Source of the DNA: Sporichthya brevicatena
GTDB lineage: Bacteria; Actinomycetota; Actinomycetes; Sporichthyales; Sporichthyaceae
Direction: 5' to 3'
DNA: 64,000 nucleotides
Assembly (NCBI RefSeq): GCF_039525035.1
Contig: NZ_BAAAHE010000004.1
Location: 83,460 to 147,459 of the forward strand
Shown here: piece by piece, positions 9,005-17,668 of the stretch
How positions within the stretch are numbered: the first letter of the stretch is position 1
Layout of the letters: each line of letters begins with the position of its first letter
Notes under the pieces: model-generated
The model's input: the letters and a program-made list of their open reading frames with translations, nothing else
Databases searched by the model: none
Told to the model about the DNA's origin: nothing
Made by a program: the position numbers and the translations under genes

Positions 9005-10327
9005 TCAGAGGTCGCGGAGGAACTGGGCCCGGGCGTCGGGGGAGAGGTCGGGACGGGGGGTCGGGGGAGCGGCGGGGACGCCGATCGCGACGGCGCCGAG
9101 GGGGTCCCAGTCGGCGGGGAGGTCGAGGGCGGTGCGGGTGACCTCGGGGCAGAACAGGGTGGACGAGACCCAGGCCGAGCCCAGGCCCTCCGCGGCGAGG
9201 GCGATCAGCAGGCTCTGGACCGCGGCGCCGCCGGCGACGGTGAACATGTCCCGCTCGGCGGCGGAGCGGGCGGCGTCGGGGTAGGCGTGCGCGCCGTCCC
9301 GGACGACGCAGGGGACGACGATCAGCGGCGCGCGCCGAAGCACCTCGCCCCGCCGGGTGCGGACCTCGATCTGATGCTCCGTCATGCCGTCGGCGCGCAG
9401 GTCCGCGACCCAGGCCTCGTGCATCGCGTCGAGCAGCCGCGTCCGGGACTCCGCCGAGGTCAGCCGCACGAACCGGAACGGGGTCGTGTGGTGCGGCGCC
9501 GGCGCGGTCAGGGCGGTGGCGAGGGCGCGGTCAACCGCGCCCGGATCGACGGGATCGTCGGTGAAGTGACGCACCGTCCGCCGGTTGGTGACGGCCGTCC
9601 GCCGGGCCTCGGCGGTACCGAGGGAGAACATGTCGTCCTCCGCCGGGCGGATCAGCGCGCGGGCGCCAGGGCCGTCCTCACGGGTCGTCAGGTGTGTGAG
9701 GCCCCGGACGACCGCCATCGGGATCCCGCCGAGCTTGGTCTTCACCAGCTCGGCCGCGGCGGCGACCTCGTCCGCGGTCGCGACGACCGTCACCTCGAGC
9801 AGGTTGCCGTAGCTGTCCGTGCCGCCGCGGAGGTCCTCGGCCGGGGCGAGGCCGGCGACGCCGATCGCGACGTCGACGACGCCCTGCCGCCAGGGCCGGC
9901 CGAGCGAGTCGGTGATCACGACCGCGACGTCCGACCCGCGCTCCCGGAGCCCGGCGCGCAGGGCGCGGGCGGAGGCGTCGGGATCCTCGGGCAGCAGCAG
10001 CACGGTGCCGGGCTCGGTGTTGGAGGCGTCGACCCCGGCCGCGGCGAGGACCAGCCCGTGCCGGGTCTGCACGATGCGCGTCCCGCGGCGGTAGGCGACG
10101 ACCCGCACCGCCTCGGCGTCGATCGCCGCCTCCCGGTCGGGGGCGCGGAGGATCCGGCCCTCGGCCTTGCTCACGACCTTGCTGGAGACGACGAGCACGT
10201 CGCCGTCCTGCAGGTCGGCGTGCGCGGCGGCGAGCGCGGCCAGGTCGTCGCCCGGCCGCACCTCGCCGATCCCGAGGACCGGCCGGATCTGGAGCTCGGT
10301 CACTGCTCGGGTCACTGCTCGGGTCAC
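9005..10327 (-). CDS. fbiB: Bifunctional coenzyme F420 maturation enzyme FbiB
   Basis: About 432-440 aa, the usual two-domain actinobacterial FbiB. The N-terminal CofE-like F420-0:gamma-glutamyl ligase has [18 protein letters not shown] and [10 protein letters not shown]; the C-terminal nitroreductase/FMN domain starts near NRRTVRHF and holds [17 protein letters not shown]. In actinobacteria FbiB reduces dehydro-F420-0 and adds the poly-gamma-glutamate tail. The start is ambiguous: three in-frame GTG codons (10327, 10315, 10303) lie in a 12-bp tandem repeat. The first overlaps the fbiA stop as GTGA, so coupled translation is likely; the last gives VTELQIRPV, most like known N-termini. Confidence 0.93.
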   Translation of the reverse strand: MTRAVTRAVTELQIRPVLGIGEVRPGDDLAALAAAHADLQDGDVLVVSSKVVSKAEGRILRAPDREAAIDAEAVRVVAYRRGTRIVQTRHGLVLAAAGVDASNTEPGTVLLLPEDPDASARALRAGLRERGSDVAVVITDSLGRPWRQGVVDVAIGVAGLAPAEDLRGGTDSYGNLLEVTVVATADEVAAAAELVKTKLGGIPMAVVRGLTHLTTREDGPGARALIRPAEDDMFSLGTAEARRTAVTNRRTVRHFTDDPVDPGAVDRALATALTAPAPHHTTPFRFVRLTSAESRTRLLDAMHEAWVADLRADGMTEHQIEVRTRRGEVLRRAPLIVVPCVVRDGAHAYPDAARSAAERDMFTVAGGAAVQSLLIALAAEGLGSAWVSSTLFCPEVTRTALDLPADWDPLGAVAIGVPAAPPTPRPDLSPDARAQFLRDL

Positions 10328-10337
10328 TGCTCGGGTC
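10302..10337 (-). repeat. Three 12-bp tandem repeats across the fbiA/fbiB junction
   Basis: The unit GACCCGAGCAGT is repeated three times in a row and then partly again. It encodes the end of FbiA and a VTRAVTRA extension of FbiB. Each unit carries an in-frame GTG, so changes in copy number would keep both reading frames. Confidence 0.85.
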
Positions 10338-11295
10338 GCCGCACGAGCTCGAGGGCGGCCGCGGCCATGGCGGCGGTCGCGTCGACGTCGGTCATCCGCA
10401 GCGGGACGGCGCGGGAGGCGATCCCGGCGGCGGCCACGGTCTCGGCCGCGGCGGCGTCCGCCGTGTCGACCAGCCAGCCGTCGAGCAGGTCCGGGCCGTA
10501 GTGGAGGGCGACGGCCGCCGCGGAGGTCTCGACCCCGATCGCGGCGAGGACCTTGTCGGCCATGCCGCGCACCGGGGCGCCGCCGATGATGGGGGAGACC
10601 CCGACGACCGGGGCCGTCGCCGCCGCCACCGCGGACCGGATGCCGGGCACGGCGAGGATCGCCCCGACGCTGACCACCGGGTTCGACGGCGGGAACACGA
10701 TCACGTCGGCCTCGGCGATCGCGGTCAGGACGCCGGGCGCGGGGCGCGACTCCTCGGCGCCTTCGAAGCGGATCTTCAGCGCCGCCGGCTCGGCGTGCAG
10801 CCGGACCCAGTACTCCTGGAAGTGGACGGTGCGCAGTACTCCGTTCGGGTCCTCGATGTCGACTCGCGTCGTGACGGGGTCGTCGGTCATCGGCAGCAGC
10901 GTCACGCCGGGCTGCCACCGGGCGCAGAGGGCGGCCGTCGCCTCGGACAGCGTCGCGCCCTCGCGGAGCATCCGGGTGCGGACCAGGTGGGTCGCGATGT
11001 CCTTGTCGCCGAGCGCGAACCAGTCCGGTGGTTCGCCGTAGGCACCGAGCTCGTCCTGGACGGCGCGGGTCTCGTCCGCGCGGCCCCAGCCCTGGTCAGG
11101 GTGGATGCCGCCGCCGAGCGTGTACATCACGGTGTCGAGGTCGGGGCTGACGTGGAGCCCGAACAAGGTGATGTCGTCGCCGGTGTTGCCGACGACCGTG
11201 ACCTCGGCCCCGGGCACGGTCGCGTGCAGGTGGGCGAGCAGTCCGCGGAGGAAGCGGGCGGCCCCGATTCCGCCGGCCAGGACAGTGATGCGCAT
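10324..11295 (-). CDS. fbiA: Phosphoenolpyruvate/2-phospho-L-lactate transferase FbiA (F420 biosynthesis)
   Basis: A 323-aa CofD-family enzyme that transfers the phosphoenolpyruvate (or phospholactate) moiety from its guanylylated donor to the deazaflavin Fo. The N-terminus [19 protein letters not shown] is the GDP-binding start typical of the family; [21 protein letters not shown] and [11 protein letters not shown] are the other conserved blocks. ATG at 11295 fits family N-termini; a second ATG at 11304 is possible. It is translationally linked to fbiB downstream and divergent from whiB, the same layout as fbiA/whiB2 in mycobacteria. Confidence 0.93.
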   Translation of the reverse strand: MRITVLAGGIGAARFLRGLLAHLHATVPGAEVTVVGNTGDDITLFGLHVSPDLDTVMYTLGGGIHPDQGWGRADETRAVQDELGAYGEPPDWFALGDKDIATHLVRTRMLREGATLSEATAALCARWQPGVTLLPMTDDPVTTRVDIEDPNGVLRTVHFQEYWVRLHAEPAALKIRFEGAEESRPAPGVLTAIAEADVIVFPPSNPVVSVGAILAVPGIRSAVAAATAPVVGVSPIIGGAPVRGMADKVLAAIGVETSAAAVALHYGPDLLDGWLVDTADAAAAETVAAAGIASRAVPLRMTDVDATAAMAAAALELVRRPEQ

Positions 11296-11379
11296 GCCTG
11301 TCATCGTCCCAATGGCCACACCCGGATCACCCACCGGGTGAGACATCCCCCACCGAACGGGTCAATATCACCGTCCGGG

Positions 11380-11409
11380 TTGACGGGACCGGATTTTCAG
11401 GCGTGTAAT
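11380..11409 (+). promoter_or_regulatory. Candidate whiB promoter
   Basis: TTGACG (11380-11385) and TGTAAT (11404-11409) are separated by 18 nt and lie about 100 bp upstream of the whiB start, giving an untranslated leader of roughly 95 nt. Confidence 0.45.
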
Positions 11410-11509
11410 TTCACTCGTGTCGTTCACCGCGGATAGCCGCGAGAACAGCGGGTATGCCAAGCGGCGAACGACCACACACGGGTGGATTTCCAGGGTCGAG
11501 GAGGCAGCG

Positions 11510-11770
11510 ATGGGTGAGGTATTCCTCCCCTTGCTCGGGGGCGTCGAGCGAGAGATGACATGGCAGGAGCAGGCTCTCTGCGCCCAGACGGATCCGGAGG
11601 CCTTCTTCCCGGAGAAGGGCGGATCGACCCGGGAGGCGAAGAAGGTGTGCCTGGGCTGCACGGTCCGCAACGACTGCCTGGAGTACGCGCTGGGGCACGA
11701 CGAGCGCTTCGGCATCTGGGGCGGCATGTCCGAGCGTGAGCGCCGTCGTCTGAAGAAGCGCGCGGTCTGA
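11510..11770 (+). CDS. whiB: WhiB-family iron-sulfur transcription factor, WhiB2/WhiB type
   Basis: An 86-aa Wbl protein. Four cysteines bind a [4Fe-4S] cluster: C24, C47, C50 and C56 (C-x22-C-x2-C-x5-C). The G-I-W-G-G turn is at 68-72, followed by the basic DNA-contact tail RERRRLKKRAV. ATG at 11510 has GAGGAGG close upstream. The sequence, including WQEQALCAQTDPEAFFPEKGG, and the position beside fbiA fit the WhiB2/WhiB subfamily that partners with WhiA to control septation and sporulation genes and is essential in mycobacteria. Such proteins act with sigma factor or WhiA rather than alone; regulation here is not shown by sequence. Confidence 0.95.
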   Translation: MGEVFLPLLGGVEREMTWQEQALCAQTDPEAFFPEKGGSTREAKKVCLGCTVRNDCLEYALGHDERFGIWGGMSERERRRLKKRAV

Positions 11771-11841
11771 CGCAAAAGCGGCGGAACGGGTGAGCGGGCC
11801 CGAGGTTCGGGCCCGCCCTCCCCTAAGGTGGCGGTTCCGCC

Positions 11842-14800
11842 ATGATCAACCCGCCACCGCCGGCCGACGCCCGGCACGACGTGACTGTCGTCCTGGTGAC
11901 CCACGACGGCGAACGCTGGCTGCCGCAGGTCCTGCCGGCACTGCTCAACCAGACCCGGCCCGGCGACCGGCTGATCGTCGCCGACACCGGCAGCACGGAC
12001 TCGACGACCGAACTGCTCGCGCAGTACGTCCCGGCCGCCGCGGTGATCTCCCTGCCGCGGGACACGGGCTACGGCGCCGCGGTGAAGGCGGCGCTGGCCG
12101 CCGCGGACCGAGCGGCGGCTGACTCCTCGGCCGACCAGCCGGGTGAGCCCGAGGTCCGCCGCTGGATCTGGCTCCTGCACGACGACTCGGAGCCCGAGCC
12201 CGACGCGCTCTCCCACCTGATCGCAGCCGTCGACGCCGACCCCGGTCTCGGGGTGGCGGGGACGAAGGTCCGCGGCTGGTACCGGCGCCGGATGCTGCTC
12301 GAGGTCGGCGTCACCATCGACGGCGGCGGCCGCCGCGAGGAGCACCTCGAGCGCGGCGAGCAGGACCAGGGCCAGCACGACAACCGGCGCGAGACGCTCG
12401 CCGTCTCCAGCGCGGGCATGCTCGTCCGCCGGGACGTCTGGGACGACCTCGGCGGCTTCGACGAGCACCTGCCGCTGATGCGCGACGACGTCGACTTCTG
12501 CTGGCGGACCTGGCTCGCCGGGTACCGGGTCGCGGTCGTCCCCGAAGCGGTCGTCTACCACGCGGAGGCGTCCGCGCAGTCCCGGCGCGAGGTCGCCATC
12601 GGGTCCGGCCGGGTGCACCTGCTCGACCGCGCCGGCGCGATGCGCGTCCTGCTCGCGAACCTGCCGACCCGGCGGTTCCTGTTCGCGATCCCGCGGCTGT
12701 TCCTCGGTGGTCTGCTGCGCGCGATCGGCTATCTGGTCGCCAAGATCCCGCAGCAGGCGGCCGACGAGGTGCTCGCGATCGGCAGCGTGCTGCTGCAGCC
12801 GCGCGCGATCCTCGAGATGCGCCGCGAGCGCCGCGCCGACCACCGCGTCGCCCCCGGGTCGCTGCGCCGGTTGTTCCCCCGCTTCGGTCATCAGTTCGCG
12901 CTCGCGCGCGACGCGCTCACCAGTTTCGTCGGCGGCCGCCGCACCGAGGGCGTCGCGATCGGCCGGCACCGCGTCGTCGAGTCCGGACCGGGCGCCGACG
13001 ACATGGAGAACCTCGACCTCGGCGCCGGCGGCGTCCTGCTGCGGCGGGTGATGCGCAGCCCCGGTTGGCTGCTCGTGTTCGGCCTGCTCGCGCTCACCCT
13101 GCTCGCCGGGCGCGAACTGCTCGCCGGCGGCCGGATCTTCGGCGGCGCCCTGCTCCCGGCCCCCGGCGGGGCCTCCGACCTGTGGTCGGCCTACACCGGG
13201 TCCTGGCACCCGGACTCGGTCGGCAGCTCCGAGGCGTCGCCGCCCTACCTGGCGGCGGTCGCGTTCGTCGGGACGCTGCTCGGCGGGCACGCCGACCTCG
13301 CGGTGACGGTCCTGCTCGTCGGCAGCGTGCCGATGGCCGGCGCGGTCGCCTACCTGACCGCGGGTGCGCTGCCCACCTCCCGTGCCCTGCGGGTCTGGGG
13401 CGCCGCCGCGTACGCGACGCTGCCCGTCCTCTCCGGCGCCGTCGCGGCCGGCCGGCTCGGCACCGCCGTCGCGGTGGTGCTGCTGCCGGCCTTCGCCCTC
13501 GCGTTCGTCCGCACCGTCGGCATTCCCGGGCGGGCCGGCACCGTCCGGGCGACGTGGGTCGCGGCACTGACGCTGACGGTGATGATGGCGTTCGTCCCGC
13601 TCGCCTGGGTCCTCGCGCTGCTCGCCGCCGGCGCCGTCGCCGGTGCCGCCCGCGGGCTGGCCGCGACCTGGGACCGCGACCTGCTCACCCGCCTCGCCAT
13701 CGTCGTCGCGCTTCCGCCGGTCGCGTTGCTGCCGTGGTCGGCGCAGCTGCTGCGGCACCCGTCGCGGTTCCTCGGTGAGCCGGGCGCGCCCGGTCCGGAC
13801 CTGGCCGGCGAGGCCCAGGACACCTGGCGCCTGCTGCTCTTCGACGCCGGCGGCCCGAACCCGCTGCCGGACTGGGTCGGCCTCGGCGTCCTGGTGGCCG
13901 GGCTCGTCGGGCTCGCGGTCTCGACCCGCCGGATCGTCGCGACGCTCGGCGTCGCCGCCGCGTGCCTGGGCTACGTCGTCGCGCTCGTCGTCTCCCGCTT
14001 GGAGATCAGTTCGCCCGCCGGCGGGACGGAGATCTCGGCCTGGCCGGGCCTGGCCCTCGCGCTGGCCGCCCTCGGTCTGCTGATCACGGCCGTCGTCGGC
14101 GCGCACGGGCTTGCCGAGCGCCTCGCTGCGCGCGAGTTCGGGCTGGCGCAGCCCCTGGCCGGCTTCGTCGCGCTCGTCGCCGTCGGGGCCCCGGCGGTCG
14201 GCGGGCTGACCTGGATCGCCCGGGGGGCGGACGACCCGATCGGCCGGGGCTCCCCGGTGCTCGTCCCCGCGTTCGTCGCCGCCGAGGCGGAGACCAGCGA
14301 CCGCCCCCGCACCCTCGCCCTGCGGGTGCACCGTGCGGAGGGCTCCCTGTCCTACGCGATCGTCCGCGACTCCGGTCCGCGCCTCGGCGCGGCCGACGTG
14401 TCCCCGCCGTCCGCGGCCGAGCGCCGCGTCGCCCAGCTCGTCGGGGACCTCGTCTCCGGTCGTGGTGACGAGGTCGTCAGCCGGCTCGGCAGCTTCGCGA
14501 TCCGCTACGTGCTCGTGAAGGCGCCGGTCCCGGCCGACCTCGCGCGGCGCCTCGACGCTGTGCCCGGCCTCGAGCAGGTCAGCACGCAGGGCGGCGACGG
14601 TCTCTGGCGCCTCCAGGTCCCGGTCGCGCGGGTGATGTTCTACCCGGCCGACGGGGGCCCGGGGGTGCCCGTGCCCTCCACCCGCGTCGGGGTGGACGCC
14701 GAGCTCCCGCCGGGCGGCGGGGTGCTCGCGCTCGCCGAGCCGTCGAGCTCGCACTGGAAGGCCGCGGTCAACGGCACGGCGCTGAAGTCCCAGACCCAGA

Positions 14801-15027
14801 ACGGGTGGGCGCAGGCCTTCACGGTCCCGCCCGAGGGCGGCCGGCTCGTCCTGGAGTGGAACTCGCCGTTGCGCGGGGTCTGGCTGTTCTCCCAGGCGAC
14901 GCTGTTCCTCGTCATGGTCGTCCTCGCGCTCCCGGGTGGGACCCGGGTGCGGGAGGACGAGGAGGACGTCCCGCTCCCGACCGCCCGTCGGCACGCCGCG
15001 GCCGAACGCGTGGGAGGTGCGACGTGA
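11842..15027 (+). CDS. Large glycosyltransferase family 2 / polytopic membrane protein
   Basis: 1061 aa. An N-terminal GT-A family 2 domain (about residues 12-250) has VTVVLVTHDGERWLPQVL, a HDDSEP motif as the DxD-like metal site, and DDVDFCWRTWLAGYRV as the acceptor/catalytic block. The rest is polytopic: many hydrophobic helices from about residue 280 to 790, then an extracytoplasmic C-terminal region and a final helix near 1020. This layout is typical of a conserved actinobacterial envelope gene paired with DUF5719 and located beside whiB/fbiA. It probably transfers sugar from a nucleotide or lipid donor at the membrane; the acceptor is unknown. It overlaps the next gene by GTGA. Confidence 0.85.
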   Translation: MINPPPPADARHDVTVVLVTHDGERWLPQVLPALLNQTRPGDRLIVADTGSTDSTTELLAQYVPAAAVISLPRDTGYGAAVKAALAAADRAAADSSADQPGEPEVRRWIWLLHDDSEPEPDALSHLIAAVDADPGLGVAGTKVRGWYRRRMLLEVGVTIDGGGRREEHLERGEQDQGQHDNRRETLAVSSAGMLVRRDVWDDLGGFDEHLPLMRDDVDFCWRTWLAGYRVAVVPEAVVYHAEASAQSRREVAIGSGRVHLLDRAGAMRVLLANLPTRRFLFAIPRLFLGGLLRAIGYLVAKIPQQAADEVLAIGSVLLQPRAILEMRRERRADHRVAPGSLRRLFPRFGHQFALARDALTSFVGGRRTEGVAIGRHRVVESGPGADDMENLDLGAGGVLLRRVMRSPGWLLVFGLLALTLLAGRELLAGGRIFGGALLPAPGGASDLWSAYTGSWHPDSVGSSEASPPYLAAVAFVGTLLGGHADLAVTVLLVGSVPMAGAVAYLTAGALPTSRALRVWGAAAYATLPVLSGAVAAGRLGTAVAVVLLPAFALAFVRTVGIPGRAGTVRATWVAALTLTVMMAFVPLAWVLALLAAGAVAGAARGLAATWDRDLLTRLAIVVALPPVALLPWSAQLLRHPSRFLGEPGAPGPDLAGEAQDTWRLLLFDAGGPNPLPDWVGLGVLVAGLVGLAVSTRRIVATLGVAAACLGYVVALVVSRLEISSPAGGTEISAWPGLALALAALGLLITAVVGAHGLAERLAAREFGLAQPLAGFVALVAVGAPAVGGLTWIARGADDPIGRGSPVLVPAFVAAEAETSDRPRTLALRVHRAEGSLSYAIVRDSGPRLGAADVSPPSAAERRVAQLVGDLVSGRGDEVVSRLGSFAIRYVLVKAPVPADLARRLDAVPGLEQVSTQGGDGLWRLQVPVARVMFYPADGGPGVPVPSTRVGVDAELPPGGGVLALAEPSSSHWKAAVNGTALKSQTQNGWAQAFTVPPEGGRLVLEWNSPLRGVWLFSQATLFLVMVVLALPGGTRVREDEEDVPLPTARRHAAAERVGGAT

Positions 15028-16547
15028 GCGAGTCGCGTCGCCGGGCCTCCGCCCGCGTCCGTCCCGTCGGGCCACGGGCGTCGCTCGCCGTGGCCGGCGG
15101 TCTCGCCGTCCTCGCCCTCGTCGTGCAGGTCGTCGGCGGCAGCGGGGCCGGGTCGATCGCGCCGATCGTCGACGAGGTCCGCAGTGCCGAACTCGCCTGT
15201 CCGGCGCCGGTCGTGACCGGGTCCTCGGCCCGCAGCTCCGTGACCCTCTACGCGCCGGAGTCCGCGGCGGACATCGCGGCCGCGCAGGCGGCCGACGCCG
15301 CCTCGCCGTCCCCGGCTCCTCGCGCCGGGGCCGCGACGCTCGCGGACCTGGGCCGTTCCGGCTCCCCGCGCGCCCGGATCTCCTCGCCCGGCCGTGCCGC
15401 GGTGGACGTCAGCAAGCTGAGCACCCCGCTGCTCGCCCGGGGCACCGGCGTGCTCGCCCCCGGGTTGGCCGCGGAACTCGTCACGAGCGGGCGCTCCGGC
15501 GCCGCCCGCGGCCTGGAGGCGGTCGCGTGCACCACCGCGCAGCCGACGTCCTGGTTCGTCGGTGCCGCCACCGCCGCCGGCCGTCGGGACCGACTCGTCC
15601 TGACCAACCCCGAGGGTGTGCCGGCCGTCGTCGACCTCCGGTTCTGGAACGAGACCGGCGCGGTCGAGGCGCCGCCGAACTCGACCGGCATCGACGTCCC
15701 GGCCCTCGGCGTCGTCTCGATCCCGCTCGAGGGCATGACCGCCGGCCACGCCCGCCTCGGCATCGAGGTGCGCGCCAGTAGCGGCCGCGTCTCCGCCGTC
15801 GTCCACGACGCCGACGAACGTGGCGTGCAGCCGCGGGGCATCGACTGGATCGCGCCCGCGTCGAGCCCGTCCCGCAGCGTCGTGATCCCGGGCCTGCCCG
15901 ACGGCAAGCTCGGCCGCAGCCTGCAGCTGCTCGTGCCGGGGGAGAACGACGCGATCGTCACCGTGCGCGCCCTGACCCCGGACAACTCCTTCGTCCCCGC
16001 CGGGCTCGACAAGGTCGAGGTCAAGGCCGGCCGGGTCGCCGAGTTCGACCTCGCGCAGGTCGCGGAGACCGCCGCGTCGGCGCTCGTCGTCACCTCGGAC
16101 CGGCCGGTGGTCGCCGCGGTCCGGCAGACGCGCTCGGCCAAGGGCGGCGCGGCCGACATCGCCTTCGGCACGGCCGCGCCGGCGCTGACCTCCCCGGCCG
16201 CGATCCCCGCCGGGTCCGGTCCGTCCGGGACGAGCACGCGGCTGATCCTCGTCGCCCCCCGCGCGGACGCCGAGGTCGTGATGACCGTCCGGCCCGCGAG
16301 CGGCGCGGCGACCACGACGACGATCCGGGTCCCCGCCGGCCGCACCGTCCTCGTCGACCCGACGCCCAAGGGCAAGGCCGGCGCCTACTCGATCCTGCTC
16401 GCCCCGGCCGCGGGCTCGGGCCCCGTCCACGCGGCCCGCGTCCTGCGGGGCAGCGGCGCCGACTTCACCGTCACCGCCGTCCTCCCCGGCCGCTACACCG
16501 TCTCGATCCCGGGCATCGAACCCGACCTGACGGCCCTCCTGCCGTGA
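15024..16547 (+). CDS. DUF5719 family secreted/membrane protein
   Basis: A 507-aa protein with one N-terminal signal-anchor (about 22-44, after RRRASARVRPVGPR) and a large extracytoplasmic part made of beta-rich segments. It has several short repeats of type VDLRFWNETGAVEAPPN and Gly/Ala-rich linkers. The GTG start overlaps the previous stop (GTGA, 15024-15027), so the two genes are translationally coupled and likely act together at the envelope. Function is unknown; the family designation follows from this conserved pairing. The gene ends 2 bp before a palindromic repeat that could act as its terminator. Confidence 0.75.
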   Translation: MSESRRRASARVRPVGPRASLAVAGGLAVLALVVQVVGGSGAGSIAPIVDEVRSAELACPAPVVTGSSARSSVTLYAPESAADIAAAQAADAASPSPAPRAGAATLADLGRSGSPRARISSPGRAAVDVSKLSTPLLARGTGVLAPGLAAELVTSGRSGAARGLEAVACTTAQPTSWFVGAATAAGRRDRLVLTNPEGVPAVVDLRFWNETGAVEAPPNSTGIDVPALGVVSIPLEGMTAGHARLGIEVRASSGRVSAVVHDADERGVQPRGIDWIAPASSPSRSVVIPGLPDGKLGRSLQLLVPGENDAIVTVRALTPDNSFVPAGLDKVEVKAGRVAEFDLAQVAETAASALVVTSDRPVVAAVRQTRSAKGGAADIAFGTAAPALTSPAAIPAGSGPSGTSTRLILVAPRADAEVVMTVRPASGAATTTTIRVPAGRTVLVDPTPKGKAGAYSILLAPAAGSGPVHAARVLRGSGADFTVTAVLPGRYTVSIPGIEPDLTALLP

Positions 16548-16549
16548 AA

Positions 16550-16594
16550 AAAGGGTGGACACCCCTTACTGCGCAGTAAGGGGTGTCACCCTTT
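16550..16594. repeat. Dispersed palindrome, copy A (probable bidirectional terminator)
   Basis: A 45-nt inverted repeat starting AAAGGGTG and ending CACCCTTT, with core TTACTGCGCAGTAA; one extra G in the left arm is the only defect. It lies between two convergent genes. Three more full copies occur at 33945, 45564 and 56408. Confidence 0.85.
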
Positions 16595-16617
16595 GTTGAC
16601 GAGACGGACGGACGGGG

Positions 16618-17168
16618 TCAGTCGAGGCCGTAGTCCGGGTCGATCTGCTCCGGGGTGAGGCCGAGCAGGTCGGCGACCTGCTCGGTGACGAGGTCCTGGA
16701 CGAGGATCGCGAGGTCCGCGCGGCCCTTGGCCCGGGCCTCGATCGGCCGCCGGTAGAGGACGATGTGCGCGCGGCGGCCGGCGCCGCCCGGGTAGAGCCG
16801 GGAGAGCGGGACGCCGCCGGGGGAGACCCCGACGCCACTGATCGCCTCCGGCCCCGGGACCGGGGCCACGGCGAAGTCGACGCCCGCGAGCTCCTTGCGC
16901 CAGCGGGCCTCGAGCCGGTCGACGGCGTCCTCGACCAGGATGTTGAACGCCTCCGCCCGGGTGATCGACAGCGGGCTGTCCGGCGGCGCCAGCGGGCCGC
17001 GCAGGCCCCGCCGCGCAGGCCCCGGCCGCGCCGGTCCCGGCGGGTGCGCCGGACCGCGGGCGCCGCGCTCGCGTCCGGGGTCGCGCCGTCCGGTGCCGTG
17101 CCGGCGTCCGGCCCGGGGGAGTCGGCCGGGCGGGACTCGCCCGAGCGGCGGAGCAGGCGCTTGCGCAT
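16618..17168 (-). pseudogene. Rv3259-like zincin-fold family protein, frameshifted by a 14-bp tandem duplication
   Basis: Two frames together encode one protein. Frame 1 runs from ATG 17168 (MRKRLLRRSG...) to RRTRRDRRGRGLRG; frame 2 then continues RGLRGPLAPPDSPLSITRAE to the stop at 16618-16620. The switch falls in a perfect 14-bp direct duplication (16997-17010 and 17011-17024, CCGCGCAGGCCCCG). Removing one copy restores a single 178-aa reading frame (551-14 = 537 nt). The family, seen beside whiB2 in mycobacteria as Rv3259, is often called metallopeptidase-like, but no HExxH is visible here (LVTEQVADLLG lies where it would be). A TACGCT -10 sits 6 nt before the ATG. It may be a true mutation, a phase-variable site or a sequencing error. 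Confidence 0.8.
16997..17024. repeat. 14-bp perfect tandem duplication inside a gene
   Basis: CCGCGCAGGCCCCG occurs twice back to back (16997-17010, 17011-17024). As 14 is not a multiple of three it shifts the reading frame of the Rv3259-like gene. Confidence 0.95.
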
Positions 17169-17174
17169 GCCCGA

Positions 17175-17180
17175 AGCGTA
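17175..17180 (-). promoter_or_regulatory. -10 element TACGCT of a leaderless promoter
   Basis: TACGCT on the minus strand ends exactly 6 nt before the ATG at 17168. No ribosome-binding site is present, so the mRNA is probably leaderless. Confidence 0.5.
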
Positions 17181-17243
17181 GGCCGGGCGGGCGACACAAG
17201 GGCGCGTGACGGGGCAATGCCGGGCGCACGGAACTGCGCGCGC

Positions 17244-17249
17244 TACCGT
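17244..17249 (+). promoter_or_regulatory. -10 element TACCGT of a leaderless promoter
   Basis: TACCGT is followed by 6 nt and the GTG start at 17256 of the DUF3499 gene. With the TACGCT element on the other strand it makes a compact divergent promoter region. Confidence 0.5.
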
Positions 17250-17255
17250 CGCCTC

Positions 17256-17603
17256 GTGAAAGGTCGTCGCTGCTCCCGCAATGCGTGCACCCGGCCTGCG
17301 ACGGCGACGCTGACCTACGTGTACGCCGACTCGACGGCGGTGCTCGGTCCGCTGGCCACCTACGCCGAGCCCCACTGCTACGACCTGTGCGCCGAGCACG
17401 CGGAACGCCTCACCGCGCCGCGCGGCTGGGAGGTCGTCCGCCTCGCTCCGGACCAGGTCGACACCGGCCCCAGCCCCGACGACCTCGAAGCCCTCGCGAA
17501 CCTCGTTCGCGAGGCCGGCCGCCCCACCCCGGCCGCCGAGGACTCGATGGTCGAGGTCAACCGCCGCGGGCATCTGCGGGTGCTCCGCTCCGTCGAGGAC
17601 TGA
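17256..17603 (+). CDS. DUF3499 family protein (zinc-ribbon-like)
   Basis: A 115-aa protein matching the actinobacterial DUF3499 family (M. tuberculosis Rv3258c by position). The hallmark [20 protein letters not shown] and [17 protein letters not shown] carry two Cys pairs (C-x4-C and C-x3-C), which look like a zinc ribbon. The middle is acidic and the C-terminus ends [13 protein letters not shown] at 17256 is chosen because it begins the conserved VKGRRCSR and has TACCGT 6 nt before it; an upstream ATG at 17217 would place that promoter inside the gene. Function is unknown, but the gene is conserved between Rv3259-like genes and manB. Confidence 0.85.
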   Translation: MKGRRCSRNACTRPATATLTYVYADSTAVLGPLATYAEPHCYDLCAEHAERLTAPRGWEVVRLAPDQVDTGPSPDDLEALANLVREAGRPTPAAEDSMVEVNRRGHLRVLRSVED

Positions 17604-17656
17604 GCAGTCGACTGAGCTCACAACCGATCCGCCGCGGATCCCGGGCGGGGCGTCGG

Positions 17657-17662
17657 TAAGGT
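17657..17662 (+). promoter_or_regulatory. -10 element TAAGGT of the manB leaderless promoter
   Basis: TAAGGT is followed by exactly 6 nt and then the GTG start of manB at 17669. No Shine-Dalgarno is seen. Confidence 0.5.
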
Positions 17663-17668
17663 CGGCGC

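Noticed and set aside
11368..15075. A minus-strand open frame of over 1200 codons opposite the large glycosyltransferase gene
   Set aside because: It has the Arg/Gly/Asp-rich composition of a mirror frame in GC-rich DNA, no domain and no ribosome-binding site; the plus-strand gene has clear GT2 motifs.
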